Position numbers and translations under genes: made by a program
Notes under the pieces: generated by a model
Told to the model about the DNA's origin: nothing
The model's input: only the letters and a program-made list of their open reading frames with translations
Database searches by the model: none
Part shown: positions 1 to 8,429 of the stretch, piece by piece
How the letters are laid out: every line of letters begins with the position of its first letter
How positions within the stretch are numbered: the first letter of the stretch is position 1
Source of the DNA: Aminobacter sp. AP02
GTDB taxonomy: Bacteria > Pseudomonadota > Alphaproteobacteria > Rhizobiales > Rhizobiaceae
Length of the DNA: 64,000 bases
Assembly (NCBI RefSeq): GCF_003148805.1
Contig: NZ_QGGX01000001.1
Location: forward strand, 310,001 to 374,000
Direction: 5' to 3'

Positions 1-1
1 C

Positions 2-178
2 CCCGAGTGGGTGATGGTGATGGCCGAGGAGCGCACGCCCGATGGCTTCAAGCACATCCATGACGTCATTGCCGCCGAAGAGCTGCAGAAGATAGCCGAC
101 GACTACAAACGCGCGGCCGGTTTCTACCCGACCGACGTCAACGCGCTCGACGTCAGGGTCGACGTCGATCCCCGCTAA
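2..178 (+). CDS. 3' end of an unrecognised protein (partial)
   Basis: The frame is open from base 2 to a TAA at 176-178 and gives 58 C-terminal residues, ending in a charged tail rich in Asp and Val. The gene begins outside the window. I do not recognise the family. It ends 35 bases before purU on the same strand and may be co-transcribed with it. In related bacteria purU often sits beside genes for glycine-betaine or dimethylglycine demethylation, so a role there is possible but is only inferred from position. Confidence 0.6.
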   Translation, partial: PEWVMVMAEERTPDGFKHIHDVIAAEELQKIADDYKRAAGFYPTDVNALDVRVDVDPR

Positions 179-213
179 TTTCATTCAGTGGCCGCGAACA
201 GGACCTCGCAAGT

Positions 214-1137
214 ATGAACATTGTCATTGAAAATCCGATCGGGGCCGGTAGCGCCGAGCCGTTGGCATCAGCGGACCACAGGCCTTCTTTCGTTTTGGCT
301 CTGTCGAGCCCCAACCGGCGTGGCATCGTCGCCGCCATCACCGCTATACTGTGCGAGGAACAAGGCGACATCACCGAGGCGCATCAATATGGCGACGAAC
401 GGACCGATCGCTTTTTCATGCGCATCGTGTTCAGCTTCGACGACGACGCGGCCAAGCTTGCTCATCTGAACTCACGCCTGGCCGAGGTCGGCGGACGTTT
501 TGGAATGGAATGGTCCGTACGGGATCGCGGGCACAAGCATCGCATCATGCTTTTGGTGTCGAAATTCGACCATTGCCTGGTCGACTTGCTTTACCGCTGG
601 CGCACCGGCGAACTCCCTGTCGAGATCGCCGCGATCGTTTCCAATCATCCAGCCGAGACTTTCGGGCATATCGACTTTGGCGCCATTCCGTTCCATCATC
701 TGCCGATCAGCGCCGCCACCAAGCAGGCGCAGGAGCTGGTACTGCAGCGCCTCATCGACGAAACTGCGACCGACCTTGTCGTTCTGGCTCGCTACATGCA
801 GGTGTTTTCCGACGAGATGTCGGCAAGGCTGTCGGGCCGTTGCATCAACATCCATCATTCGTTCCTGCCTGGCTTCAAGGGTGCCAAGCCCTATCATCAG
901 GCGCATCAGCGCGGGGTCAAATTGATCGGCGCGACGGCTCACTACGTTACTGGCGACCTCGACGAAGGGCCGATCATCGAGCAGGGCGTCGAGCGCATCA
1001 GCCATATCGACACCGCCGATGAACTCGTGCGCAAGGGCCGGGACATCGAGCGCTGGGTGTTGGCGCGCGCCATTCGTTATCATGTCGAGCAGCGCGTCTT
1101 CCTCAACGGCAAGACGACCGTCGTCCTGCAAGACTAG
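214..1137 (+). CDS. purU: formyltetrahydrofolate deformylase PurU
   Basis: Hydrolyses 10-formyltetrahydrofolate to formate and tetrahydrofolate in the cytoplasm, recycling folate loaded by one-carbon donors. The 307-residue protein has an N-terminal ACT domain (about 25-100) and a C-terminal formyltransferase fold (about 108-300). The formyltransferase catalytic triad is visible as N212, H214 (in [10 protein letters not shown]) and D250 (in DLDEGPII). The N-terminus carries about 24 extra residues before the usual ACT start. No better start is evident, so the ATG at 214 is kept. It follows the partial gene by 35 bases and precedes a DUF2218-type gene. With the metF-like gene nearby it suggests disposal of methyl groups from betaine or methylamine breakdown. 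Confidence 0.93.
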   Translation: MNIVIENPIGAGSAEPLASADHRPSFVLALSSPNRRGIVAAITAILCEEQGDITEAHQYGDERTDRFFMRIVFSFDDDAAKLAHLNSRLAEVGGRFGMEWSVRDRGHKHRIMLLVSKFDHCLVDLLYRWRTGELPVEIAAIVSNHPAETFGHIDFGAIPFHHLPISAATKQAQELVLQRLIDETATDLVVLARYMQVFSDEMSARLSGRCINIHHSFLPGFKGAKPYHQAHQRGVKLIGATAHYVTGDLDEGPIIEQGVERISHIDTADELVRKGRDIERWVLARAIRYHVEQRVFLNGKTTVVLQD

Positions 1138-1174
1138 CAAGATTTTCTTGTTGGAGCGCCAGAGGAGGCGACAC

Positions 1175-1462
1175 ATGCCTGAAGCCAACGTTACCTTGAC
1201 CACGCCCAATGCGGCGAAATATGCAGCGCAGCTGTTGAAGCATTGGAGCCACCGCAATCCCGATATCGCGGCCGGCCCGCAATGGACCTCGATGACCTTT
1301 GGAGGGACCACCTACATCGTCGAGTCCAGGGCCGATGCGCTGGTTGCCCGTATCACCGCCGCCGACGATGCCGCGCTAAACGCGGCCAAGGGCGCGTTCC
1401 AGGAACATATCGACCGTTTCGCCTTCCGCGAAGCGCCAGCGCTCGCCTGGAACTGGCGCTAG
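1175..1462 (+). CDS. DUF2218 family small protein
   Basis: A 95-residue cytoplasmic protein beginning at an ATG with an AGAGGAGG ribosome site ten bases upstream, which rules out the longer open frame. It resembles DUF2218 proteins: a compact alpha/beta domain with a conserved HWSHR motif near residues 23-27 and a FAFRE segment near the end. The function of the family is not established. It lies 37 bases after purU and is followed by a strong hairpin terminator, so the two probably form the end of one operon. Confidence 0.8.
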   Translation: MPEANVTLTTPNAAKYAAQLLKHWSHRNPDIAAGPQWTSMTFGGTTYIVESRADALVARITAADDAALNAAKGAFQEHIDRFAFREAPALAWNWR

Positions 1463-1493
1463 GGCGATTTCTTAGGCCAAAGGTCCAAAACGG

Positions 1494-1527
1494 AAGCGCC
1501 CGGCAGTCATTCCGCCGGGCGCTTTTA
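1494..1527 (+). terminator. Rho-independent terminator
   Basis: An 11-base perfect stem (AAGCGCCCGGC with GCCGGGCGCTT) around a nine-base loop, followed by a short T-rich run. It lies 32 bases after the DUF2218 stop codon and also downstream of the convergent metF-like gene, so it may serve both. Confidence 0.85.
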
Positions 1528-1600
1528 TTCTGTCTATGCTTCTCGTCAAGCTGGGTGACGGTCAAGCGCCGCCACCGCTGCGCACGACCGTCTTGCAAAC

Positions 1601-2470
1601 TTACCTGCCGCGATAGGCGGCAAGCCAGTCGGAGGTTTTCTGCCAGCCACCGAATGGGAAGAAGTGGATATCCAGCGGTCCGGCCGGCTCGGAGTAGGCC
1701 GCTTCTATGGTTTCGACGAGATCCGCCGGATCGCGGTCGGAGAGCACGTTGAATAGCCCGGTTCCCGAACGCTTGAGTGCAGCAAGCGAAGGGCCTACGC
1801 CACACATCGCCGCGAACTTGATCAATTGGGGCAGCGACGTCACCCCGGCAAGTCCGATACGGACGGCGAGTCCAGGGTAATCGGCCTGAAGGCGCCGCGC
1901 CCAACCGGCCATGACTTCGCCGTCGAAGGCGAATTGCGACACGATGTTCGGCTCGAGGCCAAGCTCGGCGCAGCGTGCAAGCTTGCGCTTCAGTGCATCG
2001 CCAAGCGCTTGCTCGCCGATCGCCGAATGTCCCTCGGGATAACCGCCGATGAAGGCCGTGCGTAGCGAACTTTGGGCGACTGCGGGGTGCGCCAGAAGCA
2101 TGGCCGCCTCGGTCAGTGGGCCCGACGAGATCAGCGGATTACCGCCCAGAAACAGCGCCTGAGAAATGCAATTGCGGCCATGGGCTTCGAGGTGCTGAAC
2201 GAATTCGGCGACGGACACGAAGTTGCGTGCCGCCAGGTGCGGCACCGGACTGTAGCCCATGGTCTTGAGACGCGCCGAGGCTTCGACCTGGACCGGCAGG
2301 GCGGCGCTCGACAGATGTGTCAGGAAGACTCTGCTGCCAAGTGGAAAAACGTTTCTGTCTGGCTCGAATTTCAGTGCCTGCTGCGGTGAAAGTTCGATTG
2401 AAACATCGCCGAAGGCGAGGCCGGGAGAGGGAAGCTTGGGCGTGGCAAGAGCAGCATTCTGGTGAGGCAT
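1601..2470 (-). CDS. methylenetetrahydrofolate reductase family protein (MetF-like)
   Basis: A 289-residue protein related to the FAD-dependent TIM-barrel enzymes that interconvert 5,10-methylene- and 5-methyltetrahydrofolate. Visible features are the barrel N-terminus with FLTHLSSA, a GGYPEGH segment typical of the family, QFAFDGEV (folate/flavin region) and a C-terminal FPFGGWQKT segment. The start is placed at the internal ATG because residues upstream of it look non-coding. It runs convergent to purU and divergent from the small-membrane-protein operon. Rhizobial paralogues of this type often accompany betaine demethylation genes, so catabolic one-carbon oxidation is as likely as methionine synthesis. 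Confidence 0.82.
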   Translation of the reverse strand: MPHQNAALATPKLPSPGLAFGDVSIELSPQQALKFEPDRNVFPLGSRVFLTHLSSAALPVQVEASARLKTMGYSPVPHLAARNFVSVAEFVQHLEAHGRNCISQALFLGGNPLISSGPLTEAAMLLAHPAVAQSSLRTAFIGGYPEGHSAIGEQALGDALKRKLARCAELGLEPNIVSQFAFDGEVMAGWARRLQADYPGLAVRIGLAGVTSLPQLIKFAAMCGVGPSLAALKRSGTGLFNVLSDRDPADLVETIEAAYSEPAGPLDIHFFPFGGWQKTSDWLAAYRGR

Positions 2471-2752
2471 GGGCTCGCATTCGCTGGTTAGGGTTGGACG
2501 ACTTCTTGTCCGGGCTAACACCCGCTATGCGCTGCCAGTAGTACCGTCTTGGATCATCACCGCCGGAGCGCGGTACTGCCATCGACCAATTCTCGCCTGA
2601 TTCCGACCTCTCGCGTAAAATTTCCGACAGCCTGTCGAAGGTGACAAAAGCCAATCGTTTCAATGCTATTGCGCCTCGACCGAAAGTCGCGGTGCGACAG
2701 TTGCGCGCGGTCGTCACTTGACAGGAAATTAACTTTGCCGGACATTCCTCAA

Positions 2753-2768
2753 GGGAAATTAATTTCCC
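2753..2768. promoter_or_regulatory. 16-bp perfect palindrome, candidate operator
   Basis: GGGAAATTAATTTCCC is a perfect palindrome 51 bases before the first small membrane protein, in the 348-base divergent gap between the metF-like gene and the permease operon. A related half-site (GGAAATTAA) lies about 28 bases upstream, next to a TTGACA hexamer at 2718-2723 that could be a -35 box. The binding protein is unknown. Apart from this promoter area I see nothing else in the gap. Confidence 0.5.
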
Positions 2769-2818
2769 GCAGAGGCAAACCATTACGAAGCCGAAAACGG
2801 CCTGATGGAGGAGGAAAT

Positions 2819-3136
2819 ATGGAAGCGACTTTAAGTCAGCAGCGCGAGGCTGCGACTCTCGATCAGCGCATTGATCGGATGCATGCTCGCGATCGAGCGG
2901 GCCTCGTGGTTTTCGTGGCGGTGCTCTGGTGCACCATGTTGTTCGCGCTCTTCAGTATCTGGTCCTACATCTCGATCCCGGCTATCCGAGTCATCCTTTC
3001 GATCGCCTGCGGCCTCGTTCTGACGTTCAACACGGCGGCCATCGTTGCCATGCTGCGCCACTACGTCGAAGACAAACACTTCATCTATGGCCTCGACATC
3101 AAGCATCTCGACGAGATGCGCCGGCGTCGCGGCTGA
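2819..3136 (+). CDS. small two-helix membrane protein of permease operon
   Basis: A 105-residue protein starting at an ATG with the ribosome site GGAGGAGG seven bases upstream. After a polar N-terminus it has two hydrophobic helices (about 27-49 and 57-80), then a charged C-terminus ending in an arginine cluster. I do not recognise a named family. It is first in a tight operon of three tiny membrane proteins and an APC permease (gaps of about 10 bases), which suggests that it is an accessory subunit of the permease rather than an independent protein. Confidence 0.75.
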   Translation: MEATLSQQREAATLDQRIDRMHARDRAGLVVFVAVLWCTMLFALFSIWSYISIPAIRVILSIACGLVLTFNTAAIVAMLRHYVEDKHFIYGLDIKHLDEMRRRRG

Positions 3137-3146
3137 GGAGCGGACA

Positions 3147-3530
3147 ATGGCTTACAAACCTCCGAAACAGAGCCTGGCCGGCCAGATTTTCGACGTCGTG
3201 ACTTTGCTCGTTCTGACCATCGGCGCGCTCTATATCCCGCTCTATCTGGGGCTGGCGGGCGCCGTGAAAGTGCCCAACCCGATCGCCAATCCGACCTGGG
3301 AGGCGCTTGGCCAGAACGCCGTCGAGCAGCAGCAATGGGCCGCCCTGGGCATCACCGATCCGGCTGCCGCCAATGACATCATCACCGCACGGTTCGACTA
3401 CAGCTTCAGCTGGGTCGCGCTCGTCGTCATGGCCGTGCTGGTCATCGGCTACTTCGTGATGGTCGTGCGGCTTTCCGACAAAGAATACCGCGAAGTCATC
3501 GAAGAACGCTTCGGCAACAAGAAGCACTAG
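3147..3530 (+). CDS. small two-helix membrane protein of permease operon
   Basis: A 127-residue protein with a GAGGAGCG ribosome site just before its ATG. It has a hydrophobic helix at about 15-38, a polar, presumably periplasmic, loop of about 50 residues, a second helix at about 86-108, and a charged cytoplasmic tail. This helix-loop-helix arrangement looks like a small transporter subunit. No family is recognised. It begins 10 bases after the preceding gene and ends 11 bases before the next. Confidence 0.75.
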   Translation: MAYKPPKQSLAGQIFDVVTLLVLTIGALYIPLYLGLAGAVKVPNPIANPTWEALGQNAVEQQQWAALGITDPAAANDIITARFDYSFSWVALVVMAVLVIGYFVMVVRLSDKEYREVIEERFGNKKH

Positions 3531-3541
3531 GAGAGGCCACA

Positions 3542-3709
3542 ATGGATACCTGGAACATCCTTGAATATGTGGCCTGGGCACTCTCGGCCATGTTTGGCGT
3601 GCTGATGCTCATCGACGTCGTCCGCATCGACACGACTTACGACAACGAACTGCTGATCTCCTCTCGCGAAGGCGAGATCGAGGCGACCGCAGAACGCCAC
3701 GAGATCTGA
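3542..3709 (+). CDS. 55-residue single-helix membrane peptide
   Basis: A very short gene: ATG at 3542, TGA at 3707-3709, with the ribosome site AGGAGAGG about six bases upstream. One hydrophobic helix (about residues 9-26) is followed by an acidic tail. It is supported by ribosome-site quality, by the perfect fit between its neighbours (11- and 10-base gaps) and by codon usage like theirs. Its function is unknown; it is probably a third accessory piece of the permease. Confidence 0.7.
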   Translation: MDTWNILEYVAWALSAMFGVLMLIDVVRIDTTYDNELLISSREGEIEATAERHEI

Positions 3710-3719
3710 GGGGACGACG

Positions 3720-5117
3720 ATGGCAAATGTTACATCAACGGTGGCGGAGCCTGAACGGCTTCAGCTGCTGCGCGTGCTTGGTCCTGCCCATATCTGGGCG
3801 CTCGGCGTCGGCATCGTTCTGGTCGGCGAATACATGGGCTGGAACTTCTCAGTCGGCAAAGGCGGCATGATTGCCGGCCTCATCGCCTGCTGGGTCGCTG
3901 GCCTGCTCTATACCTGCGTCGCCATGATCGACTCCGAAGTGACATCGACGGTTGCGGCGGCCGGCGGCCAGTACGCCCAGGCCAAGCACATCGTCGGCCC
4001 ACTCATGGCTTTCAATGTCGGCCTGTTCCTGGTCATGGCCTATACCATGCTGGAGGCGGCCAACGCGATCACCGTCGGATTCCTGCTCGATACCGTGGCT
4101 GGTATGCAGGGCCATTCGGGGCTCAACCAGCAACCCTTCATCATCCTCGCCATCATGTTCCTGGCGTGGCTGAACTATCGCGGCGTGCTTGCGACGCTGA
4201 CCTTCAATCTGGTCATCACCGCGGTCGCTTTCGTGGCGATCATCACGCTGTTTGTCTCGGTGCAGTTGGGTGCTTCCAATGTGCCGCTCGACTTCTCGGC
4301 GGTTACGGCCGATCCGTTGCCTTACGGTTGGGTGGGCATCGTTGCGGCCCTTCACTTCGGCCTGTGGTACTACCTCGGCATCGAAGGCACCTGCCAGGCG
4401 GCCGAGGAAGTGCGGTCGCCGGCGCGGTCGCTGCCCTACGGCACCATGGCCGGCATCATGACGCTGCTGATCGCCGCGACCATGACATGGTATGTCTGCT
4501 CGGGCCTCATCCCGTGGGAATATCTTGGCCAGGCCGGCACGCCGCTGTTCGATGCCGCTCGCGTCACCGGCAGCACCTCGCTGATGATCCTGCTGTTCGT
4601 CGGCACGACCTTTGCAACGCTGGCCTCGGCCAATGGCTGCATCAACGACGCCTCGCGCGCCTGGTTCTCTATGGGCCGCGACCGCTATCTGCCGAGCTGG
4701 TTCGGTGCCGTGCATCCGGTCTACCGCACGCCCTACCGCGCCATCGTCTTTCTGGTGCCGATCGCACTCATCTTCGCGCTCGGTGCACCGCTCGATCAGG
4801 TCGTGACCTTCTCGATCCTGTCGGGCCTGCTCGGCTACACCTTCATGACCTTCAACATGGTCATGTTCCGCAATAAGTGGCCGCTCGACACGATCAAGCG
4901 CGGCTATGTGCATCCGTTCCACCCGCTGCCGACGATCGTCCTGCTGATCCTGTGCTCGACCGCCTATTTTGCCGTGTTCCTCGGCTACGGCACGCAGCTC
5001 AGCGCGATGATGTGCTTCTACATCGTGGCATCGCTCTGGTTCCATTACCGGCGCTATCAGTTCGTGCGCCGTGGCGACCAGTTCACGATGCCCTGGCCAA
5101 AGCCAGTCGGCTACTGA
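3720..5117 (+). CDS. APC-superfamily permease, ethanolamine-permease type
   Basis: A 465-residue polytopic inner-membrane transporter with about 12 hydrophobic helices. The N-terminal segment with GEYMGWNFSVGKGG matches the helix-1 unwound region of ethanolamine-permease-type APC carriers, and a Gly-rich AAAGGQYA segment follows in helix 2. The substrate cannot be read from the sequence; an amine or amino acid, probably proton-coupled, is expected for the family. APC carriers normally work alone, so the three micro-membrane proteins directly upstream are unusual. Nearby one-carbon genes make a methylated or primary amine an attractive substrate, but this is inference. Confidence 0.85.
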   Translation: MANVTSTVAEPERLQLLRVLGPAHIWALGVGIVLVGEYMGWNFSVGKGGMIAGLIACWVAGLLYTCVAMIDSEVTSTVAAAGGQYAQAKHIVGPLMAFNVGLFLVMAYTMLEAANAITVGFLLDTVAGMQGHSGLNQQPFIILAIMFLAWLNYRGVLATLTFNLVITAVAFVAIITLFVSVQLGASNVPLDFSAVTADPLPYGWVGIVAALHFGLWYYLGIEGTCQAAEEVRSPARSLPYGTMAGIMTLLIAATMTWYVCSGLIPWEYLGQAGTPLFDAARVTGSTSLMILLFVGTTFATLASANGCINDASRAWFSMGRDRYLPSWFGAVHPVYRTPYRAIVFLVPIALIFALGAPLDQVVTFSILSGLLGYTFMTFNMVMFRNKWPLDTIKRGYVHPFHPLPTIVLLILCSTAYFAVFLGYGTQLSAMMCFYIVASLWFHYRRYQFVRRGDQFTMPWPKPVGY

Positions 5118-5176
5118 CCACGTCAAGGAGAGGCGGCGCAAACTCGCGCCGCCTCTCATCCAACAAGGCGCCGCCC

Positions 5177-5875
5177 ATGATCACCACCATCGCCCTTTCA
5201 GTCTTTGCCGCCATCTGCTGCGGCTGGATGGGCACCCGTGCGGTGAGCGAGCACCGCTTGGCGCTGGCGCAGCGTCACGGCCTGCTCGATGACGCCGCAA
5301 GGCTTTTTGACAGCGCCCATATCACCTTCGGTCCCGATCATTTCCCGACACTTGTCGGCCGCCTTGATGATGGCCGTCAGGCCAAGGTCGAGCTCATCGT
5401 CGACACCATGGTTTTTCGTCGGCTGCCGCAACTTTGGCTCAGGGTAACGCTCAGCGAAGCTGGCGAATGTCAGCGGCCGACGATCGGCGCGCTAGCACGT
5501 CCGACCGGCGCCGAATACTACTCGCTGGTCCACGACATGCCTGAATGGATGTCCCAACCGCAGACCGATGCCTCGCTTCTGATGCGCGGCGACGGCACGG
5601 CCACGCATTGGCAGGTCGAACGGATCTCCGCCCTTTTCCGCAACCTGTTTGCCGATCCGCAAGTCAAGGAAGCTGTCGTCACGCCGCGCGGCACACGCAT
5701 CATCCGCCAGGCCGCTCAAGGCGAGCCGGGCGCGCATCTCTTGCTGCGCCAGATCCGTTTTCCGGTGACGGCGATTTCGCCTGACCTTGTGAGCCTGGCC
5801 ATCGCCGAGGCAAAGGCGCTTGGCGAAGCGTTTGCCAAACCGGCAGCTGCAATTCCCACCTACGAAGCCGCCTGA
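5177..5875 (+). CDS. membrane-anchored protein of unknown function
   Basis: A 232-residue protein starting with a short hydrophobic segment (residues 2-16) that may be an anchor, followed by a soluble alpha/beta domain without recognisable catalytic motifs. It follows the permease by 59 bases, and a short inverted repeat (GGCGGCGC/GCGCCGCC) lies between them. It is followed eight bases later by another small membrane protein. I cannot assign a family. Its position suggests the same transcription unit as the permease. Confidence 0.7.
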   Translation: MITTIALSVFAAICCGWMGTRAVSEHRLALAQRHGLLDDAARLFDSAHITFGPDHFPTLVGRLDDGRQAKVELIVDTMVFRRLPQLWLRVTLSEAGECQRPTIGALARPTGAEYYSLVHDMPEWMSQPQTDASLLMRGDGTATHWQVERISALFRNLFADPQVKEAVVTPRGTRIIRQAAQGEPGAHLLLRQIRFPVTAISPDLVSLAIAEAKALGEAFAKPAAAIPTYEAA

Positions 5876-5883
5876 GGTTCCTG

Positions 5884-6150
5884 ATGAGCAAGCCGATCAA
5901 CCCCTACATCGTGCTGGCGCTGGCGATCGTGCTGCCGGGGGCAGGGCACGTCGCCGCGCGCGATGCCACGCGTGGGCTCGCCTTTGCATTCTTCGTGGTG
6001 CTTTTTTCGGTGATCACCTACGCCACGACCACGCCCGACCAGAGCTTCATCGGCCGCCATGCCGGCGGCCTGTTCGTTTGGGCGCTGTCGATCCCGGATG
6101 CTTACCGCCGGGCGCGTATGCAGGCTGCAACTGCGCAGCGCGCTACCTGA
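5884..6150 (+). CDS. small membrane protein with PGAGH motif
   Basis: An 88-residue protein with a first helix containing LPGAGHVAARD, a second helix at about 33-50 and a third weak hydrophobic stretch at 60-72. The PGxGH segment resembles the short glycine turn of TM2-like small membrane proteins. The function is unknown. It starts eight bases after the preceding stop codon and ends just before a hairpin in the convergent gap with hppD. Confidence 0.7.
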   Translation: MSKPINPYIVLALAIVLPGAGHVAARDATRGLAFAFFVVLFSVITYATTTPDQSFIGRHAGGLFVWALSIPDAYRRARMQAATAQRAT

Positions 6151-6176
6151 GGCCCGGCCCTCGTCGAAGCCGGGCC
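6151..6176. terminator. convergent intergenic hairpin
   Basis: A perfect eight-base stem (GGCCCGGC with GCCGGGCC) and ten-base loop fill the gap between the small membrane protein and hppD. No T-run follows on either strand, so it is a weak or Rho-assisted terminator at best. Confidence 0.5.
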
Positions 6177-6183
6177 ATGACGC

Positions 6184-7296
6184 TCAGGCCGCCGCGTTGC
6201 TTGTGATTGCGCCGCGCCGGATCTGGTCTTCTTCGATCGACTCGAACAGCGCGCGGAAATTGCCCTCGCCAAAGCCTTCATCGCCCTTGCGCTGGATGAA
6301 CTCGAAGAAGATCGGCCCGATCACGGTCTTGGAGAATATCTGCAGCAGGATCTTGGTCATGCCGCCGTCTACGACGCCTTCGCCGTCGATCAGGATGCCG
6401 TACTTCTTCATCCGTTCGATCGGCTCGTCATGCCCATGCACGCGGGTGTGCGACAGCTCGTAATAAGTGTCGGGCGGACCGGGCATGAACTTCAGGCCCT
6501 TCTCGGCGATCCTGTCGGTCGAATTGTAGATATCGTCGGTGCCAACGGCGATGTGCTGGATGCCTTCGCCCTTGTATTTCCGCAGATATTCCTCGATCTG
6601 GCTGGTATCGTCCTTGGACTCGTTCAGCGGGATGCGGATCTTGCCGCAAGGCGAGGTGATCGCGCGGCTGACGAGGCCAGTGATGCGCCCGTCGATATTG
6701 AAGAAATGGATCTGCTTGAAACCGAACAATTCGCGGTAGAAGTCCCACCACTTGTCCATGTTGCCGCGATAGACATTGTGGGTGAGGTGATCGAGGAAAT
6801 AGAAACCGACACCCGCAGGCTTTGGATCGGCTTCGCCGAGCCAATCGAATTCAGCCGCATAGGTCGAACCCTTGGCGCCATATTTGTCGACGAAGTAAAG
6901 CAGCGACCCGCCGATGCCGACAATGGCCGGCACATCGAGTGCCTTGTCGTTGCCGGTGTAGGGGGTGGCACCCTTTGATACCGCATGATCGAAGGCATGC
7001 CTGGCGTCGACTACCCGCCACGCCATCGACGCGGCACAGGGGCCGTGCTCGCCGACGAAACGCATGGCATGGCTGCCCGGCTCGGCATTGATCAGATAGT
7101 TGATATCGCCCTGGCGCCAGACGGTGATGTTCTTGGTCTTATGGCGCGCGACCGGCGCATAACCCATGCGGGCGAAAAGCTCTTCGAGCTTCTCCGGTTC
7201 GGGATGGGCGAATTCAACGAATTCGAAGCCGTCGGTGCCTGCGGGATTGTCGGCGCTGATCCTGGCCGGCGGCGCATCGTGCGGAAACGGACCCAT
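6184..7296 (-). CDS. hppD: 4-hydroxyphenylpyruvate dioxygenase
   Basis: Converts 4-hydroxyphenylpyruvate to homogentisate, the entry step of tyrosine breakdown. The protein has 370 residues, the usual length, with two vicinal-oxygen-chelate halves. The three iron ligands are visible as H170 (in LDHLTHNV), H248 (in IQHIAVG) and E332 (in IFFEFIQR), and the conserved C-terminal GNFRALFESIE is present. The ATG at 7296 has a good GGAGGAA ribosome site. It is transcribed divergently from an Lrp-type regulator, whose shared gap holds a palindrome. The remaining homogentisate genes lie 1.1 kb away in the opposite direction. Confidence 0.96.
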   Translation of the reverse strand: MGPFPHDAPPARISADNPAGTDGFEFVEFAHPEPEKLEELFARMGYAPVARHKTKNITVWRQGDINYLINAEPGSHAMRFVGEHGPCAASMAWRVVDARHAFDHAVSKGATPYTGNDKALDVPAIVGIGGSLLYFVDKYGAKGSTYAAEFDWLGEADPKPAGVGFYFLDHLTHNVYRGNMDKWWDFYRELFGFKQIHFFNIDGRITGLVSRAITSPCGKIRIPLNESKDDTSQIEEYLRKYKGEGIQHIAVGTDDIYNSTDRIAEKGLKFMPGPPDTYYELSHTRVHGHDEPIERMKKYGILIDGEGVVDGGMTKILLQIFSKTVIGPIFFEFIQRKGDEGFGEGNFRALFESIEEDQIRRGAITSNAAA

Positions 7297-7344
7297 GAAA
7301 ATTCCTCCTCAAAATTCGGTGACGCATATTGTGCTCCTCATTCG

Positions 7345-7361
7345 ATGCAATGTGCTTGCAT
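7345..7361. promoter_or_regulatory. candidate Lrp-type operator between hppD and lrp-like gene
   Basis: ATGCAA-N5-TTGCAT is a perfect inverted repeat in the 123-base divergent gap, with ATGCAT-containing repeats also at about 7385-7390 and 7414-7420. Repeated AT-centred palindromes are what Lrp/AsnC proteins commonly bind. Control of hppD by the adjacent regulator is inferred. Confidence 0.5.
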
Positions 7362-7419
7362 TCTGATGTCATATGGGCCGATCTATGCATGAAACACGCA
7401 TCGATCTGGAGAATCATGC

Positions 7420-7887
7420 ATGGATGGCAGTCTTGACCAGTTCGACCTCAAGATCCTGCGCGAGCTGCAGATCGACGGCCGGCTAACCAATAACGAGTTG
7501 TCGGATAAGATCGCGCTGTCGGCCTCGCAGTGCTCGCGCCGCCGCGCCAGGCTGGAGGCAGAGGGCTACATTCGCGGCTATCAGGCCATGCTCGACCGTG
7601 AGAAGCTGGGGCTCGACCTGCTCGTCGTGATCTCTGTTACGCTCGCCACCCACAACCGCGACAACGCCCAGCGTTTCGCCCGGCTGGTCAACGATTTGCC
7701 GGAGGTGCTCGAGGCCTATTCATTGACCGGCGAGATGGATTACCACCTCAAGGTCGTGGTGCGCGGTCTGTCGGACCTGTCGCGCTTCGTCAATGAGGTG
7801 CTTCTGCCGCATGACGCAGTCCAGCACGTCAAGACATCGATCGTGTTGACCACGCTCAAGCAGTTCGGCGCATTGCCGATTGGCTGA
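7420..7887 (+). CDS. Lrp/AsnC family transcriptional regulator
   Basis: A 155-residue regulator with an N-terminal winged helix-turn-helix (about 7-60, including LSASQCSRRRARLE) and a C-terminal RAM/AsnC ligand domain (about 68-150, with GEMDYHLKVV). Such proteins form octamers and sense amino acids. Its divergent arrangement with hppD suggests that it senses tyrosine, phenylalanine or a keto acid and controls hppD and itself. Confidence 0.9.
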   Translation: MDGSLDQFDLKILRELQIDGRLTNNELSDKIALSASQCSRRRARLEAEGYIRGYQAMLDREKLGLDLLVVISVTLATHNRDNAQRFARLVNDLPEVLEAYSLTGEMDYHLKVVVRGLSDLSRFVNEVLLPHDAVQHVKTSIVLTTLKQFGALPIG

Positions 7888-7889
7888 TA

Positions 7890-8345
7890 TCAGTGGCCCT
7901 TGCGGGCCCCGGCCAGCAGCGCTTGTTCAACATCCGCCAGGCCCGCCTCGATGCGGCCGATTGCGCCTTGGCCAAGCGTTTGTTCCAGGCTCTCCTGATA
8001 GGCGCGGGCTAGCGCTGCAATCTCGCGATAGGCTTTCTGGCCGAGTACGCTCAACTCCAGATGCTCGATCCGCCGGTCGGCATCATCTTCTGCCCGCTTC
8101 AGCCAGCGGCGTTGTTCCAGCGCATGAACCGCACGGCTGACCTTGGTCTTATGCATGTTCGAATGCACCCCAACCTGAGTGGCGGTCATGCGACCGACGC
8201 TGCCAAGGGCCGCCAGCGTGCGCCATTCAGGCCGCGTGATCTGGTAGCGCTGCTTGTATTCGCGTGCGAAACTCAGGCTGATCAACTCGGCCGCACGGTT
8301 CAGCCGGTAGGGCAAAAAACTCTCGAGATCGAAGGGCGCCGGCAT
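7890..8345 (-). CDS. MarR family transcriptional regulator
   Basis: A 151-residue protein with a MarR winged helix: MTATQVGVHSNMHKTKVSR forms the helix-turn-helix and a following DDADRRIEHLELS corresponds to the beta wing. The ATG at 8345 is chosen because the longer frame would run through the shared promoter. Its stop codon is two bases from the end of the convergent Lrp gene. It is divergent from hmgA, so it probably represses the homogentisate operon, with an aromatic intermediate as inducer. Confidence 0.88.
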   Translation of the reverse strand: MPAPFDLESFLPYRLNRAAELISLSFAREYKQRYQITRPEWRTLAALGSVGRMTATQVGVHSNMHKTKVSRAVHALEQRRWLKRAEDDADRRIEHLELSVLGQKAYREIAALARAYQESLEQTLGQGAIGRIEAGLADVEQALLAGARKGH

Positions 8346-8376
8346 CGAACAGCCTTTGATAGTTACAAAATCGACG

Positions 8377-8390
8377 GTTACAATTGCAAC
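8377..8390. promoter_or_regulatory. candidate MarR operator upstream of hmgA
   Basis: GTTACAATTGCAAC is palindromic apart from one mismatch and is preceded by a second GTTACA at 8362-8367. It lies in the 84-base gap between the divergent marR-like gene and hmgA, about 40 bases before the hmgA start codon, where a repressor would block transcription. Confidence 0.5.
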
Positions 8391-8429
8391 CAATTCGACG
8401 ATCTCATGTCCTGACGGGAGGTGCAAGCC

